NCBI RefSeq assembly: GCF_003697165.2
Contig: NZ_CP033092.2
Span: 1,798,001 to 1,862,000, forward strand
Direction of reading: 5' to 3'
DNA length: 64,000 nucleotides
Source: Escherichia coli DSM 30083 = JCM 1649 = ATCC 11775
Lineage (GTDB): Bacteria > Pseudomonadota > Gammaproteobacteria > Enterobacterales > Enterobacteriaceae
Position 1 is the stretch's first letter. Each line of letters begins with the position of its first letter. Positions 19,227 to 27,755 of the stretch are shown piece after piece. The notes under the pieces were generated by a model that saw only the letters and a list, made by a program, of their open reading frames with translations, made no database searches and was not told where the DNA came from. Both the position numbers and the translations under genes were made by a program.

Positions 19227-19277
19227 ATTATAACCACCTACGGACCCCGTTGCAATTAAGATAATGAGATTTATAAT
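19227..19277. promoter_or_regulatory. Divergent orzO/zorO promoters sharing a -35
   Basis: TTGCAA at 19250-19255 is its own reverse complement. On the minus strand it sits 17 bp from TATAAT (19227-19232) and drives orzO; on the plus strand it sits 16 bp from TATAAT (19272-19277) and drives zorO. Predicted starts are near 19220 (minus) and 19284 (plus), giving zorO a leader of about 175 nt. Confidence 0.7.
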
Positions 19278-19438
19278 CCTGACTGTTGGGAAGTTGCGCC
19301 GGATCGAACCAATTTCAAGTCCTGGCTACCGGACGGGTGGTGCCGCAGGTAGTGCTCTGATCCGGAGTGCAACATGGCGACTCAACATACGTAAACCAGT
19401 ATCGACAGGCAGTGTAAGGGTAAGATGCTGGTGTTGCG

Positions 19439-19453
19439 CTCCTTAATAAGGAG
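19439..19453 (+). promoter_or_regulatory. Hairpin hiding the zorO ribosome binding site
   Basis: CTCCTT (19439-19444) pairs with AAGGAG (19448-19453) around a 3-nt loop, so the Shine-Dalgarno sequence of zorO is sequestered just before the ATG. This fits the known translational inhibition of full-length zorO mRNA by its own leader. Confidence 0.65.
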
Positions 19454-19458
19454 AGCGA

Positions 19459-19548
19459 ATGGACACGCTGACACAAAAGTTAACCGTGCTCATTGCCGTA
19501 CTGGAGTTATTAGTGGCTCTGTTACGGTTGATTGATTTGTTGAAGTAA
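19459..19548 (+). CDS. zorO: Type I toxin ZorO, 29 residues
   Basis: Encodes MDTLTQKLTVLIAVLELLVA followed by LLRLIDLLK and TAA, which matches my recollection of the ZorO inner-membrane toxin of E. coli O157:H7. Residues 7-27 form one hydrophobic helix. A strong ribosome binding site (AAGGAG) precedes it but is folded into a hairpin. The leader contains the OrzO pairing site at 19369-19386. In O157:H7 two tandem copies (zorO-orzO, zorP-orzP) are described; only one is present here, and K-12 has none. It lies between yehL and yehK. Confidence 0.88.
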   Translation: MDTLTQKLTVLIAVLELLVALLRLIDLLK

Positions 19549-19568
19549 CGGGCAAATTGAAACGCATT

Positions 19569-19597
19569 TAAGGGGGAATACCGTTTCCCCCTTTAAT
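19569..19597 (+). terminator. zorO terminator
   Basis: Stem AAGGGGGAA / TTCCCCCTT with a short loop, beginning 20 bp after the zorO stop; the descending arm supplies the T-rich end (CTTTAATAAA). Confidence 0.7.
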
Positions 19598-19604
19598 AAA
19601 GCTT

Positions 19605-19806
19605 TACTTGTCATACTTCAAGTTGCATGTGCTGCGACTGCGGGTTATTCGGCCCATCCATGGACCTCACCCCTTACGGGGCCGCTACAAGTAGCGTTCA
19701 AATCCGCTCCATGCGGATTTGTCGTTCACCCCTGTCACTTACTTTAGTAAGCTCCTGGGGATTCACTCGCTTATCGCCTTCCTGCGACTTGAATTATCTA
19801 GAGTAT
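19605..19806. repeat. RSA-like non-coding intergenic repeat
   Basis: About 180-200 bp bounded by inverted ends TTCAAGTTGCA (19617-19627) and TGCGACTTGAA (19783-19793), matching 10 of 11 positions. It contains a perfect internal hairpin, AAATCCGC / GCGGATTT around 19701-19721. The text (ACTTCAAGTTGCATGTGCTG at one end, CTGCGACTTGAATTAT at the other) resembles the dispersed RSA-type repeats of E. coli. No coding capacity is evident. It ends 2 bp before the yehK stop codon. Confidence 0.55.
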
Positions 19807-19807
19807 A

Positions 19808-20124
19808 TTATTCTATTTCTTGGTTGAATATATTCTGTAGTTCACAATTAAAAATTGCTATTACTGTTTCATGTGATTCACCTCGTAATTTCCGCTCATC
19901 AATAAACTCATCTCTTATATAAATCAACGCATCATTTATTAGTGGTCGGCATCTTCTCGATCACGTTGATGAAATGTTGGATGTAGCCGGAATCGCTCCA
20001 GTCGATAGACGGAACCTGTAAATAATTCAGAGCATTTATGGATTTCAAGTCTGAAGGAAAACGGCTCTTCAGGTACAGGGATCTCATAATCGTAAATAGC
20101 AACCAGCTCTTTTTGCACGATCAT
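19808..20124 (-). pseudogene. yehK: YehK, frameshifted by a one-base loss
   Basis: The frame starts MIVQKELVAIYDYEIPVPEE and reads 61 residues to DREDADH, then TAA at 19939-19941. If one base is added in GACCAC around 19942-19948 (giving GAC CCA CTA), the reading continues PLINDALIYIRDEFIDERK... and ends ...NIFNQEIE at the TAA at 19808-19810. That makes 105 residues, the length I recall for K-12 YehK. The locus spans 317 bp where 318 are expected. YehK has no known function and normally sits between yehI and yehL. Confidence 0.8.
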
Positions 20125-20155
20125 CGCTTCCCCCGCTGGTAGGTCGTGTTGATAA

Positions 20156-20177
20156 CGGGCAGTTGCATCACTGCCCG
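20156..20177 (-). terminator. Hairpin after yehI
   Basis: Perfect 8-bp stem CGGGCAGT / ACTGCCCG with a 6-nt loop, 8 bp after the yehI stop on the minus strand. No T-run follows, so it may be a weak or rho-assisted terminator separating yehI from yehK. Confidence 0.4.
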
Positions 20178-20184
20178 CTGTGTT

Positions 20185-23100
20185 TTAATGGAAAATGACG
20201 TCAGGTGCGCTTAATGCCTCACTCAAATCAAACACATCAAGTTCGGCAAAAGTGACGGATTTATTGTCACGGTAAACCCGAAGAGAACGGAAGCTCATTA
20301 GCGCTTTGCTATCAGTACTGTAATGGTTAAAACCGGGTGAAAACTTAAGGACCAGCCGGTACGCACCTAAGTCATAGACAAATGCGTCCTCATAGCCTGA
20401 CTCCCAGCCTTTGTATCGCATTCCCATAAGCTGCCCAACGGTAGCAGATTTACCTTCCCAGCGATTCAAACTATTACTGGCTGACTCGTCAGGCGTGAGC
20501 AGCACTGTGCGCCGCGTCAACTGGCGAAAAGGCGGCATAATTTCGTAATCGGCAAAAAGCTGTGCAAATTCACTGCGCATTTCTGCTGTCATTTCTAACG
20601 GGTGGGCAATGCCAATCAGAGCATCGGCAGGCAGGTCAATTGGCTCATCTTGCTCATTGCAGAACTCCCCCTCAGCGGCCACACGAAAGGCGTTAAGTAA
20701 ACGACGCGGTTCATTTGCCGGATAAACCCCCCATATTAATCGCTGAGTAACCAGACGGGTAAAGGGATGATTAACAAACAGAGAATGAAAATCTGCCAGC
20801 GACCAGCGTCGGGTGGTGCGCAGGGCAGTTTCAAGACGCGGGAGCAGGTTTTTGCTCACCTGAGTCGCATCTTTTTTTAGCCCTTTGAGTCGGGCCAGTG
20901 CCTCGGGGGTTTTCAGTTGATCGTCATCGGCGCGCAACCGGGGAACGCTTTTCTGGCGAACGTTTTGCTGATCAAAGATAACCGGGTTGAGGTTTTCATC
21001 GAAGCGAACGGTAAATTGCCGTGGACCAAAATCAAAAATCAACGCCTGCGGATCATCAAGACCCAGTGTTGGGACTAATCTGTCCGCTAACTCTTCCTGG
21101 CTTAGCCCGCGATTTTCTGCGACCACCTGAAGAAATTCCGCCGCGTTATCACGTAAGGGGCGGGATTTCGCCCGTTGCGATATATGATGCAGCTGTATCA
21201 GTGCCATATCATTATTCATCTTAGTAAGTATATTCAGACCACTGACAGCACGGGCAGATTTGCCCTCTTGTGGCCAGGCGAGGATCTGTGTCGTCAGATC
21301 CCGTGCCGTGCTTTCGTCGCCAAAGAGACTTAACGCCAGAAATGCCCAGTTGTCTTTTGCGGGAGCACCAGCTTGTTGCCACGCGGTGAAAAGATCCCAG
21401 GCAAAAGCTGCCAGCGTTTGCGGCTGGCAAAACGTTTTCAGCTGTTCCAGTCCGCCATAAAAACGTCCGCCCTGGGTAAAGCGCAGCATTTCGCCGATAA
21501 TTTCCAGAGCGTCATCGGTAACAGGCTGATTATTCTTGATAAGGCGCGGCCTGGACCACATTGCCGGATGCCAGAAATCAGGAGCTTTTGGAATACGTGC
21601 CGGGTAAATTTCTATTGGACCCAGTTTAAGTAATTGCTCCAGGGCAGGCCATACATCTGTACGCTGCCAGCGGTTTGCCACGGTTTGCAGTAATTCGCCA
21701 TGCCCTTGTTCATACAGTAAACGCAGGGCAAGTAATGCAGCTTCGCTATTATCGCAGGGTTTTGTAAAGACAAGAGGGATAAGTGCAGTAGCCGTATGTT
21801 CCGGCCATTGTAAAATCCACTGGCGAGCCAGATCACGCTGCGCCGCGAAACGTCGCCAGACGCGGGCAACGGGCAGGGCCAGTTCTGTTGCGCCGAAATT
21901 TAAAATTAACGGAAATGTTTCTTTTGGATGATGTGAAAAAGCCAATAACAGGCCAGGTAATGTATCCAACCCGAGGATACTGAGAAAATAGTCCTCACCC
22001 GCGAACAGATGCTTTTTCTCATTGATACGCAGCCAGAAAGTCAAAGCCATCTCACGCGGCAACTGTGCCAATAAATACAGGTTCCAGACACTCTTTTCCG
22101 GACGATAACGTGAGTAGCTATCATTTTCCCAGGTGTTAATTAACGCTTCAACGTCGCCGGAACGAAGCGCCTGTTCGGCTGATTTTGCTTCCGTGGAGTG
22201 CCAGCCATTGTTGATTTCCTCTACTCTGCGCGGGGAGTAATGCCACTGACCCACTAATGATTTGCGCGCCGCATCCAGTTTGCCGGGCAGTATATAATTC
22301 CGGAACAGCCATACATCATCCCCAAAACCTAGCTCCTGTAGTACAACTCGACCACTTTTTCGTTCCATGCGTTCCGTAAAAGATCCCGTGCTGAAATAAC
22401 GGGCAGACTCTGTGGCGGCAAGTCTCTCTCGTTCGCCTGGTTGCCAGCGGGCTTTGGGCGCTAATTCAAGAGGCACTAAATCAAGGCGCAGCAATGCCGT
22501 TTTTTTCTTACCTCGCCACGGTGGAGAAACAAGTATTTCTGGCAGGTCGTTGCTATGAGTACTCTCGAAAGCAAGTTTTGGCGATGCCGATAAATAACCA
22601 TTCACCACTGCCTGGGCTTGTGTACTTAAGCACGGCATCACCTCTTCTGCCAGTTGTGGCTGCGATGCCATCAGCGTTTGTAACAGCGTATGCCAGTATT
22701 CATCACGTGCTTTTTGCTGTGCAGGCAGCTTTTTGTCTTCGATGATGGGATAACCAGGGCGCGCAGGGGGGGCTTTTAACGCCAGCAGTTCTGCCAGTGC
22801 GGCGAGCGTCGCATGGGGGAAGTTTTTACTGTATTTAGCCACACGTTGCAGGCTGGGTTTGTTTTTATCAGCCACCAGTAGCAAGGTGCGGATGACTTGC
22901 GGATGGTTAATTTGTACCAGCAGACTGCCGCAATCTTCTTTATGTGCATACATCGCGAGGCGCGGAACGGCTGCCAGTCCTTGTTCGCGCAAAAGGGCAG
23001 CGCAGGCCGCGTAGCCGAAGTGGTTTTCATGCGACATGTAGCTGGCTTCTCGATCGCTAAATATATCCTGGCTCCAGTAACGTGCGAGTTCTTTCACCGC

Positions 23101-23817
23101 CTTAGGGTCATCAGCAACAACTTTTAACCACTCTTTTGAGCGAAAATGAGTTTGCGAACATTCAAGGCTTACCAGCTCGTTGGCGATTTCGGGTTTTTCC
23201 GGGAGGTTCAGAGCAATAAAAGGGCGGCGAACTTTGGTTATTCCTGGCAGTGCGGCAATGAGTTTGTCGGCGCAACGCTGCCAGCAGGTTTCCTCTGCCA
23301 GAGAGAGATGCTTACGTAATCGGAGATCGAATTCGTTATAGGTTTCTGAGCGATAACCATAGCCATAGTCCTCGTTCTGATACTGCAATGTTACTACCAG
23401 AGGATCACTCTCATAACACCGTACAATAAACTGGCGTGCAATCACCACCTCAGTTGCATATTCCAGCCCCTCTTGTTGGACGATTTCGTCGAGCAACTGT
23501 TGGCTATCATTTTGCGCGATACAGGCTAGCGCCGCCATTGTCCGGGCCGTGATTGAGGGTTTGTGTTCGCCGATCAAGTTGATGGCCTGCGTGATGGCGG
23601 ACTGCCACTCCAGTGAAAAGTTTTCATAACGCCAGACAATGTTTTTTTTCTTCTCTGCTTTTTGTAGCAATTCATCACTCAGTGTCTGAATGATGCTTTC
23701 AGTGATAACAGGCACCGGTTCGCCTGGCCAATTGCGATGGCTGAGTGGTGTTTTGCCTTTTTTATATTTAAGTTCCAGTTGGGCGTTATCCGCCAGCCAC
23801 GGTAATTCCTTGTCCAT
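20185..23817 (-). CDS. yehI: DUF4132 giant protein YehI
   Basis: 1210 residues, function unknown. It begins MDKELPWLADNAQLELKY and is helical and repeat-like over the first 850 residues (leucine-rich HEAT/ARM-like stretches such as TLAALAELLALK). The C-terminal DUF4132-type region contains FDFGPRQFTVRFDENLNPVI and ends in a beta-rich part (AYRLVLKFSPGF). It is clearly paralogous to MolR, 9 bp upstream, over almost its whole length (for example LPWLA...LSHR..PG.P at the N-terminus), but lacks MolR's first 110 residues with the WGR domain. Probably co-transcribed with molR. Confidence 0.9.
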   Translation of the reverse strand: MDKELPWLADNAQLELKYKKGKTPLSHRNWPGEPVPVITESIIQTLSDELLQKAEKKKNIVWRYENFSLEWQSAITQAINLIGEHKPSITARTMAALACIAQNDSQQLLDEIVQQEGLEYATEVVIARQFIVRCYESDPLVVTLQYQNEDYGYGYRSETYNEFDLRLRKHLSLAEETCWQRCADKLIAALPGITKVRRPFIALNLPEKPEIANELVSLECSQTHFRSKEWLKVVADDPKAVKELARYWSQDIFSDREASYMSHENHFGYAACAALLREQGLAAVPRLAMYAHKEDCGSLLVQINHPQVIRTLLLVADKNKPSLQRVAKYSKNFPHATLAALAELLALKAPPARPGYPIIEDKKLPAQQKARDEYWHTLLQTLMASQPQLAEEVMPCLSTQAQAVVNGYLSASPKLAFESTHSNDLPEILVSPPWRGKKKTALLRLDLVPLELAPKARWQPGERERLAATESARYFSTGSFTERMERKSGRVVLQELGFGDDVWLFRNYILPGKLDAARKSLVGQWHYSPRRVEEINNGWHSTEAKSAEQALRSGDVEALINTWENDSYSRYRPEKSVWNLYLLAQLPREMALTFWLRINEKKHLFAGEDYFLSILGLDTLPGLLLAFSHHPKETFPLILNFGATELALPVARVWRRFAAQRDLARQWILQWPEHTATALIPLVFTKPCDNSEAALLALRLLYEQGHGELLQTVANRWQRTDVWPALEQLLKLGPIEIYPARIPKAPDFWHPAMWSRPRLIKNNQPVTDDALEIIGEMLRFTQGGRFYGGLEQLKTFCQPQTLAAFAWDLFTAWQQAGAPAKDNWAFLALSLFGDESTARDLTTQILAWPQEGKSARAVSGLNILTKMNNDMALIQLHHISQRAKSRPLRDNAAEFLQVVAENRGLSQEELADRLVPTLGLDDPQALIFDFGPRQFTVRFDENLNPVIFDQQNVRQKSVPRLRADDDQLKTPEALARLKGLKKDATQVSKNLLPRLETALRTTRRWSLADFHSLFVNHPFTRLVTQRLIWGVYPANEPRRLLNAFRVAAEGEFCNEQDEPIDLPADALIGIAHPLEMTAEMRSEFAQLFADYEIMPPFRQLTRRTVLLTPDESASNSLNRWEGKSATVGQLMGMRYKGWESGYEDAFVYDLGAYRLVLKFSPGFNHYSTDSKALMSFRSLRVYRDNKSVTFAELDVFDLSEALSAPDVIFH

Positions 23818-23826
23818 GCTCTTTCC

Positions 23827-26800
23827 TTATTCAAACAGGGCTTCAATATCGTTAATTAGCTCGCTGGCGGTGATGGCATCGAGTACGGAGAACTGCGCTT
23901 CCTGTGTTGAATTACTCCCCCAGCCATAGCTTTCCGCTTTGCCTTCCCATAGCCACAGCTTGCTTAAGAGTTGCTCGGCACTCAGTTCGGCTGGCGACAT
24001 GCCTACCGCAAAACCTTCATCGATTTCCATGATTAACGACCAGCGGCCCAGGGGGTTGATCATCCAGCCGATCCAGCCAGCATCCTGCGGGGTGCCCTTT
24101 ATCCAGCCTTTATTCGCCAGCCCCATTACCCGACCACTCGGGCATTTTCTGCCTGTCCAGCGTGTCAGTTCGCTGGCGTTGCGCTCGGCTTCTGTCAGCG
24201 CGTAACTGTTACGATCAAGCTGGCGGAACGGTGGTAACAGTTCGTAGTCGGCAAAAAGCTGCCCGAAGGCGGCAGCATCCGTCGGTGATATTTCCAGAAC
24301 GTGAGGAATACCAATAGAGATATCGCCTTCCGGCAGGGTGAAAAGATCATCGTCAGCGGTGCTGTAGCTGTTATCTTCCGCTACGCGAAAGCAAGCCAGT
24401 AGCTGGTTTTCGGCGCTATAAACGCCCCAAATCAGACGGTGGGTTAAGTGGCGGACCAGCGGATGCTCAACCAGGAAGAGCTGAAAGTTTTCCGGTGACC
24501 AGCGGCGACGCAGGCACATGGCGGATTCCAGCCTTGCTACCTGCTGGGCGGCGACGGTACGCGCATCTTTTTTCAGCAATTTGTAGCGGTTAACAGCATC
24601 GTTCGCCTGTGATTCATCATCGCTTTTGTTTGGTTTGGGCAGGTCTTTCAGACGACTGCCGGAAGCGTCACGCACAAACGGTTTTAAGGTTTCATCAAAG
24701 CTGACGGTGAACTGGCGTGGGCCGAAATCCAGCAACAACGAACCATTATCATCCAGACCGAGATCCGGTGCTAACCGATCTTCAAGCTCCGCCACCGTGA
24801 GTTCGCGGCTCTCGGCAATGTCGGCAATTTTTTCTTTTGCCCGCTCCTGTAATGCTTTGAATTTCAGTTTCTGGGCGATGCCGTTAAGCTGCATCAGGGC
24901 GATATCACTACCGATAGCAGCGAGAATATCCAACCCGACGGTGGCGCGTTTATGCTGGGATTCACCAGGCCAGGCGCGAATCAAAGGCGTCAGTTTGCGG
25001 GCGGTGTCATCGTTACCGAGAACGCCTAACGCAGTGAACGCCCAACTCTCTTTCGACGGCGCGCCAGCGGTCTGCCAGGCGGTAAACAGATCCCAGGCAA
25101 ATTCAGCCAGTGAGTCGGTGGTACAGGCATCTTTCACCTGCAATAATCCCGGATACAGTGCCTCTTCCTGAGGGAAGCGGAGCATTTCACCGAGGTGGAG
25201 GAGTGCGCTATCAGGCAGTGATTGGGCGTTTGCTTTTAATAACGGGCGCGTCCAGAGCGATGGCTGATAAAAGGTCGGAAGAGTGGGGATTTTTGTCGGG
25301 TGATTATCTAAGGGATCGAGCGCAAGTAGAGCGTTCACCGCATCGGTTACTTCCGGCTGGTTATAACGCCGGGCGATTTCTTGCAGCAATGGCTGATGAC
25401 CGTTTTCGGTAAGCATACGCAAGGCAGCACGGGCGTTGTCCTGTGCTTCACTGGCTTTGCCGAGCGCTGCAGGCAGCAGGCCGGTAATGGCGTGTTCCGG
25501 GTATTTCAGCAGCCAGCTACTGGCGTCTTGTCGTAATGTTTTGAGTTTGTTGAAGGCGCGGGCGACGGCAGGAGCCAGTTCCGTTGCGGCAAAATAATTA
25601 GCAACCGCAAAACCTTCTTGAGGGTAGCGTGAAAACGAGTGTAGAAAACCACTCATACCTGCCAGTCGCAAATAAAGCATGACTGGTTTTATCGCGGTAT
25701 GCGGCTCTTTGCTGAGAAATTCCCATAGCTTAATCGCTTTTTGCATAGGTAAAAAGGGAAGTGAGTTGAGATGCCACTCCCCCTGATACGGTGCATGGTG
25801 GGCTTTAAACATTTGGATGAGTGTAGCGAAGTCCTCACGTTCCCATGCGTCAATTGCCGAGTCAGAAGCGCCGATATATTTATATGTGTCAAAATCCCAG
25901 CGGCGATACCCCAGCGAGTAAAGGAAATTTTTAGCACCTTCACCTGGCTTATGCGGTTCCCAGTCCCAATGAGTTTGAAACTCTTTAGCTTCTGTGTCGG
26001 TTATTGTGCATATGGATTCGAGGTTGAGCGGTGCTAAATCCAGCACCGGAATCGGCGATTTTTTCTTTTTCGAAAGCCATGGTGGGGAGACTACTATGGC
26101 CGGCAGTAGATCGGCGCTGGCATGGTTTGAGGGCTGTGTCAGTTGTTGCTGGCATGATTTCAGCACTGCAACTGCGGGTGTCGAAAGCCAGGGAATGACC
26201 TGTTCTGCTAGTGTCGGTTGCGAGATAAGCATCGTCATTAGCATAATGCGCCAACTATTCTCTTCTTTTTGCACTAGAAGTTCCGCCAGTGCTGCCAGTG
26301 CTGCGTGTGGGAACGCAGCGCAGGCTTTCGTCATTCGATCGTGACAGCGTTTAGTATGCCCTGCTACACGTATAAGCAGTGTTAATGCGAACGGATGATT
26401 GATATGACGCAACACATCGGCGCAGTAGTCACTTGCGACATAGGGAGCAAATCGGGGCAGGGCCGCAACACCTTGCTCCTGTAATACGGTGGCTGACCAT
26501 ATCGCACCACAATAGTAATCATCAAAAATGGCATATGGCTCGTGATATTTTTCTAATGAGGCAAGAATGTGCTCATCAGTCGCCACTATTTTTAGCCACT
26601 CCAGCGAGGGTAATTTCTTTTGCCCCAGTAGACGCTGGGCAATTTCATGTGCAATTTCTGGTTTTTCGGGCAATAACAAAGCAATTAATGGTTGCCGCCA
26701 TTCTGGAATATGTGGAACTGCGGCAATAAGTTTTTGTGCACATTTTTGCCAGAGAGACTCTTCCGCCAGTGATAAATGTTTACGTAGGCGTAATTCAAAG

Positions 26801-27615
26801 CTGGAATATTGCTGCAAATAATCAGGTGAAATGCCAGACGACAGGAAAACAATATTATTGTTGACATAATCCCATTCAATAGATATTTGTTGAAGATGTA
26901 TTATTACATCAGTAGCATATTCCAGACCGCCTTCCTGAATAATCTGATCCATAACATCCTCACGCTCTTTATATCTTGTGCATTTCATTTCAAGTGCCGT
27001 GAGTACAGCCATTACGGGTGATGGTAGCTGTGTTGTTTTCAGGTCGTCGATCTGACTGATCGCCTGGGCGACGGTGTTTTGCCATTCTAAAGAACAGGCG
27101 CTGAAGTCAAATGTGGCTGTTGTATTATCCCGTTGCGACACACTACAGGCTAAGCGACGTAATTGGGTCAATTTGTCTGCTTGCTGAACAGGAACTCCGG
27201 GAAAGCGGCGATGACTTAACGTGGTGTGTACAACTTCGGGCGGAAAAACGACAGCAATATCTTTCGCCAGCCACGGTAAAACAGCATCTGTATTTTTGTC
27301 AGCCGCACGGGTTTCTGCTACGAAAGAGGGTTGTTCCTGAATAATGGTGGATAAGTCCGCTACCTTGAGAGAGTCCGTTACCGTTTGGGAAGGTTGCAAA
27401 GAATTATCCTTCGCTTGCTCCACATATCCCTTCTTCACCTTCTCCGCAATCAGCTTCAGCTCCGCTTTTTCCGCTGCCACAGCATCAGCAAAACTTTTTA
27501 CCTGGCTTTGCTCTTGGGTACCAACTTTTCCCCAACTGATATGCAACTCGTTTCCCTGTTGCTCCACCGCCCAGAATTTATGTGATTTTTCGTCCTGATA
27601 GATAAAGTGTCTCAT
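23827..27615 (-). CDS. molR: WGR-DUF4132 protein MolR, intact
   Basis: 1262 residues in one open frame. The N-terminal WGR-type domain (1-60) has the motif HISWGKVGT at 25-33, with Lys in place of Arg; WGR domains, best known from PARPs, contact DNA and protein. A low-complexity linker follows, then the same long helical region as YehI. The C-terminal DUF4132-type part has FGPRQFTVSFDETLKPFV. AGGGATG before the ATG supports the start. I recall molR as disrupted in K-12 MG1655; here it is open. The old name 'molybdate metabolism regulator' is not backed by any visible motif. Confidence 0.88.
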   Translation of the reverse strand: MRHFIYQDEKSHKFWAVEQQGNELHISWGKVGTQEQSQVKSFADAVAAEKAELKLIAEKVKKGYVEQAKDNSLQPSQTVTDSLKVADLSTIIQEQPSFVAETRAADKNTDAVLPWLAKDIAVVFPPEVVHTTLSHRRFPGVPVQQADKLTQLRRLACSVSQRDNTTATFDFSACSLEWQNTVAQAISQIDDLKTTQLPSPVMAVLTALEMKCTRYKEREDVMDQIIQEGGLEYATDVIIHLQQISIEWDYVNNNIVFLSSGISPDYLQQYSSFELRLRKHLSLAEESLWQKCAQKLIAAVPHIPEWRQPLIALLLPEKPEIAHEIAQRLLGQKKLPSLEWLKIVATDEHILASLEKYHEPYAIFDDYYCGAIWSATVLQEQGVAALPRFAPYVASDYCADVLRHINHPFALTLLIRVAGHTKRCHDRMTKACAAFPHAALAALAELLVQKEENSWRIMLMTMLISQPTLAEQVIPWLSTPAVAVLKSCQQQLTQPSNHASADLLPAIVVSPPWLSKKKKSPIPVLDLAPLNLESICTITDTEAKEFQTHWDWEPHKPGEGAKNFLYSLGYRRWDFDTYKYIGASDSAIDAWEREDFATLIQMFKAHHAPYQGEWHLNSLPFLPMQKAIKLWEFLSKEPHTAIKPVMLYLRLAGMSGFLHSFSRYPQEGFAVANYFAATELAPAVARAFNKLKTLRQDASSWLLKYPEHAITGLLPAALGKASEAQDNARAALRMLTENGHQPLLQEIARRYNQPEVTDAVNALLALDPLDNHPTKIPTLPTFYQPSLWTRPLLKANAQSLPDSALLHLGEMLRFPQEEALYPGLLQVKDACTTDSLAEFAWDLFTAWQTAGAPSKESWAFTALGVLGNDDTARKLTPLIRAWPGESQHKRATVGLDILAAIGSDIALMQLNGIAQKLKFKALQERAKEKIADIAESRELTVAELEDRLAPDLGLDDNGSLLLDFGPRQFTVSFDETLKPFVRDASGSRLKDLPKPNKSDDESQANDAVNRYKLLKKDARTVAAQQVARLESAMCLRRRWSPENFQLFLVEHPLVRHLTHRLIWGVYSAENQLLACFRVAEDNSYSTADDDLFTLPEGDISIGIPHVLEISPTDAAAFGQLFADYELLPPFRQLDRNSYALTEAERNASELTRWTGRKCPSGRVMGLANKGWIKGTPQDAGWIGWMINPLGRWSLIMEIDEGFAVGMSPAELSAEQLLSKLWLWEGKAESYGWGSNSTQEAQFSVLDAITASELINDIEALFE

Positions 27616-27722
27616 TCTGCATCCCTGTAATTTTATCCAGTTGAATGCAGATGCTACCAGTATTTATGCGGGTTAGAGAGAGACAAAATCGCAAGAGAAC
27701 AACTTTAGGAATTTATAAAGAA

Positions 27723-27746
27723 AAGGCGCTGTCGATGCAGCGCCTT
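27723..27746 (-). terminator. metG terminator
   Basis: Stem AAGGCGCT / AGCGCCTT followed on the minus strand by TTTTCTTT, 10 bp beyond the metG stop. Confidence 0.85.
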
Positions 27747-27755
27747 GAAGGGGGA

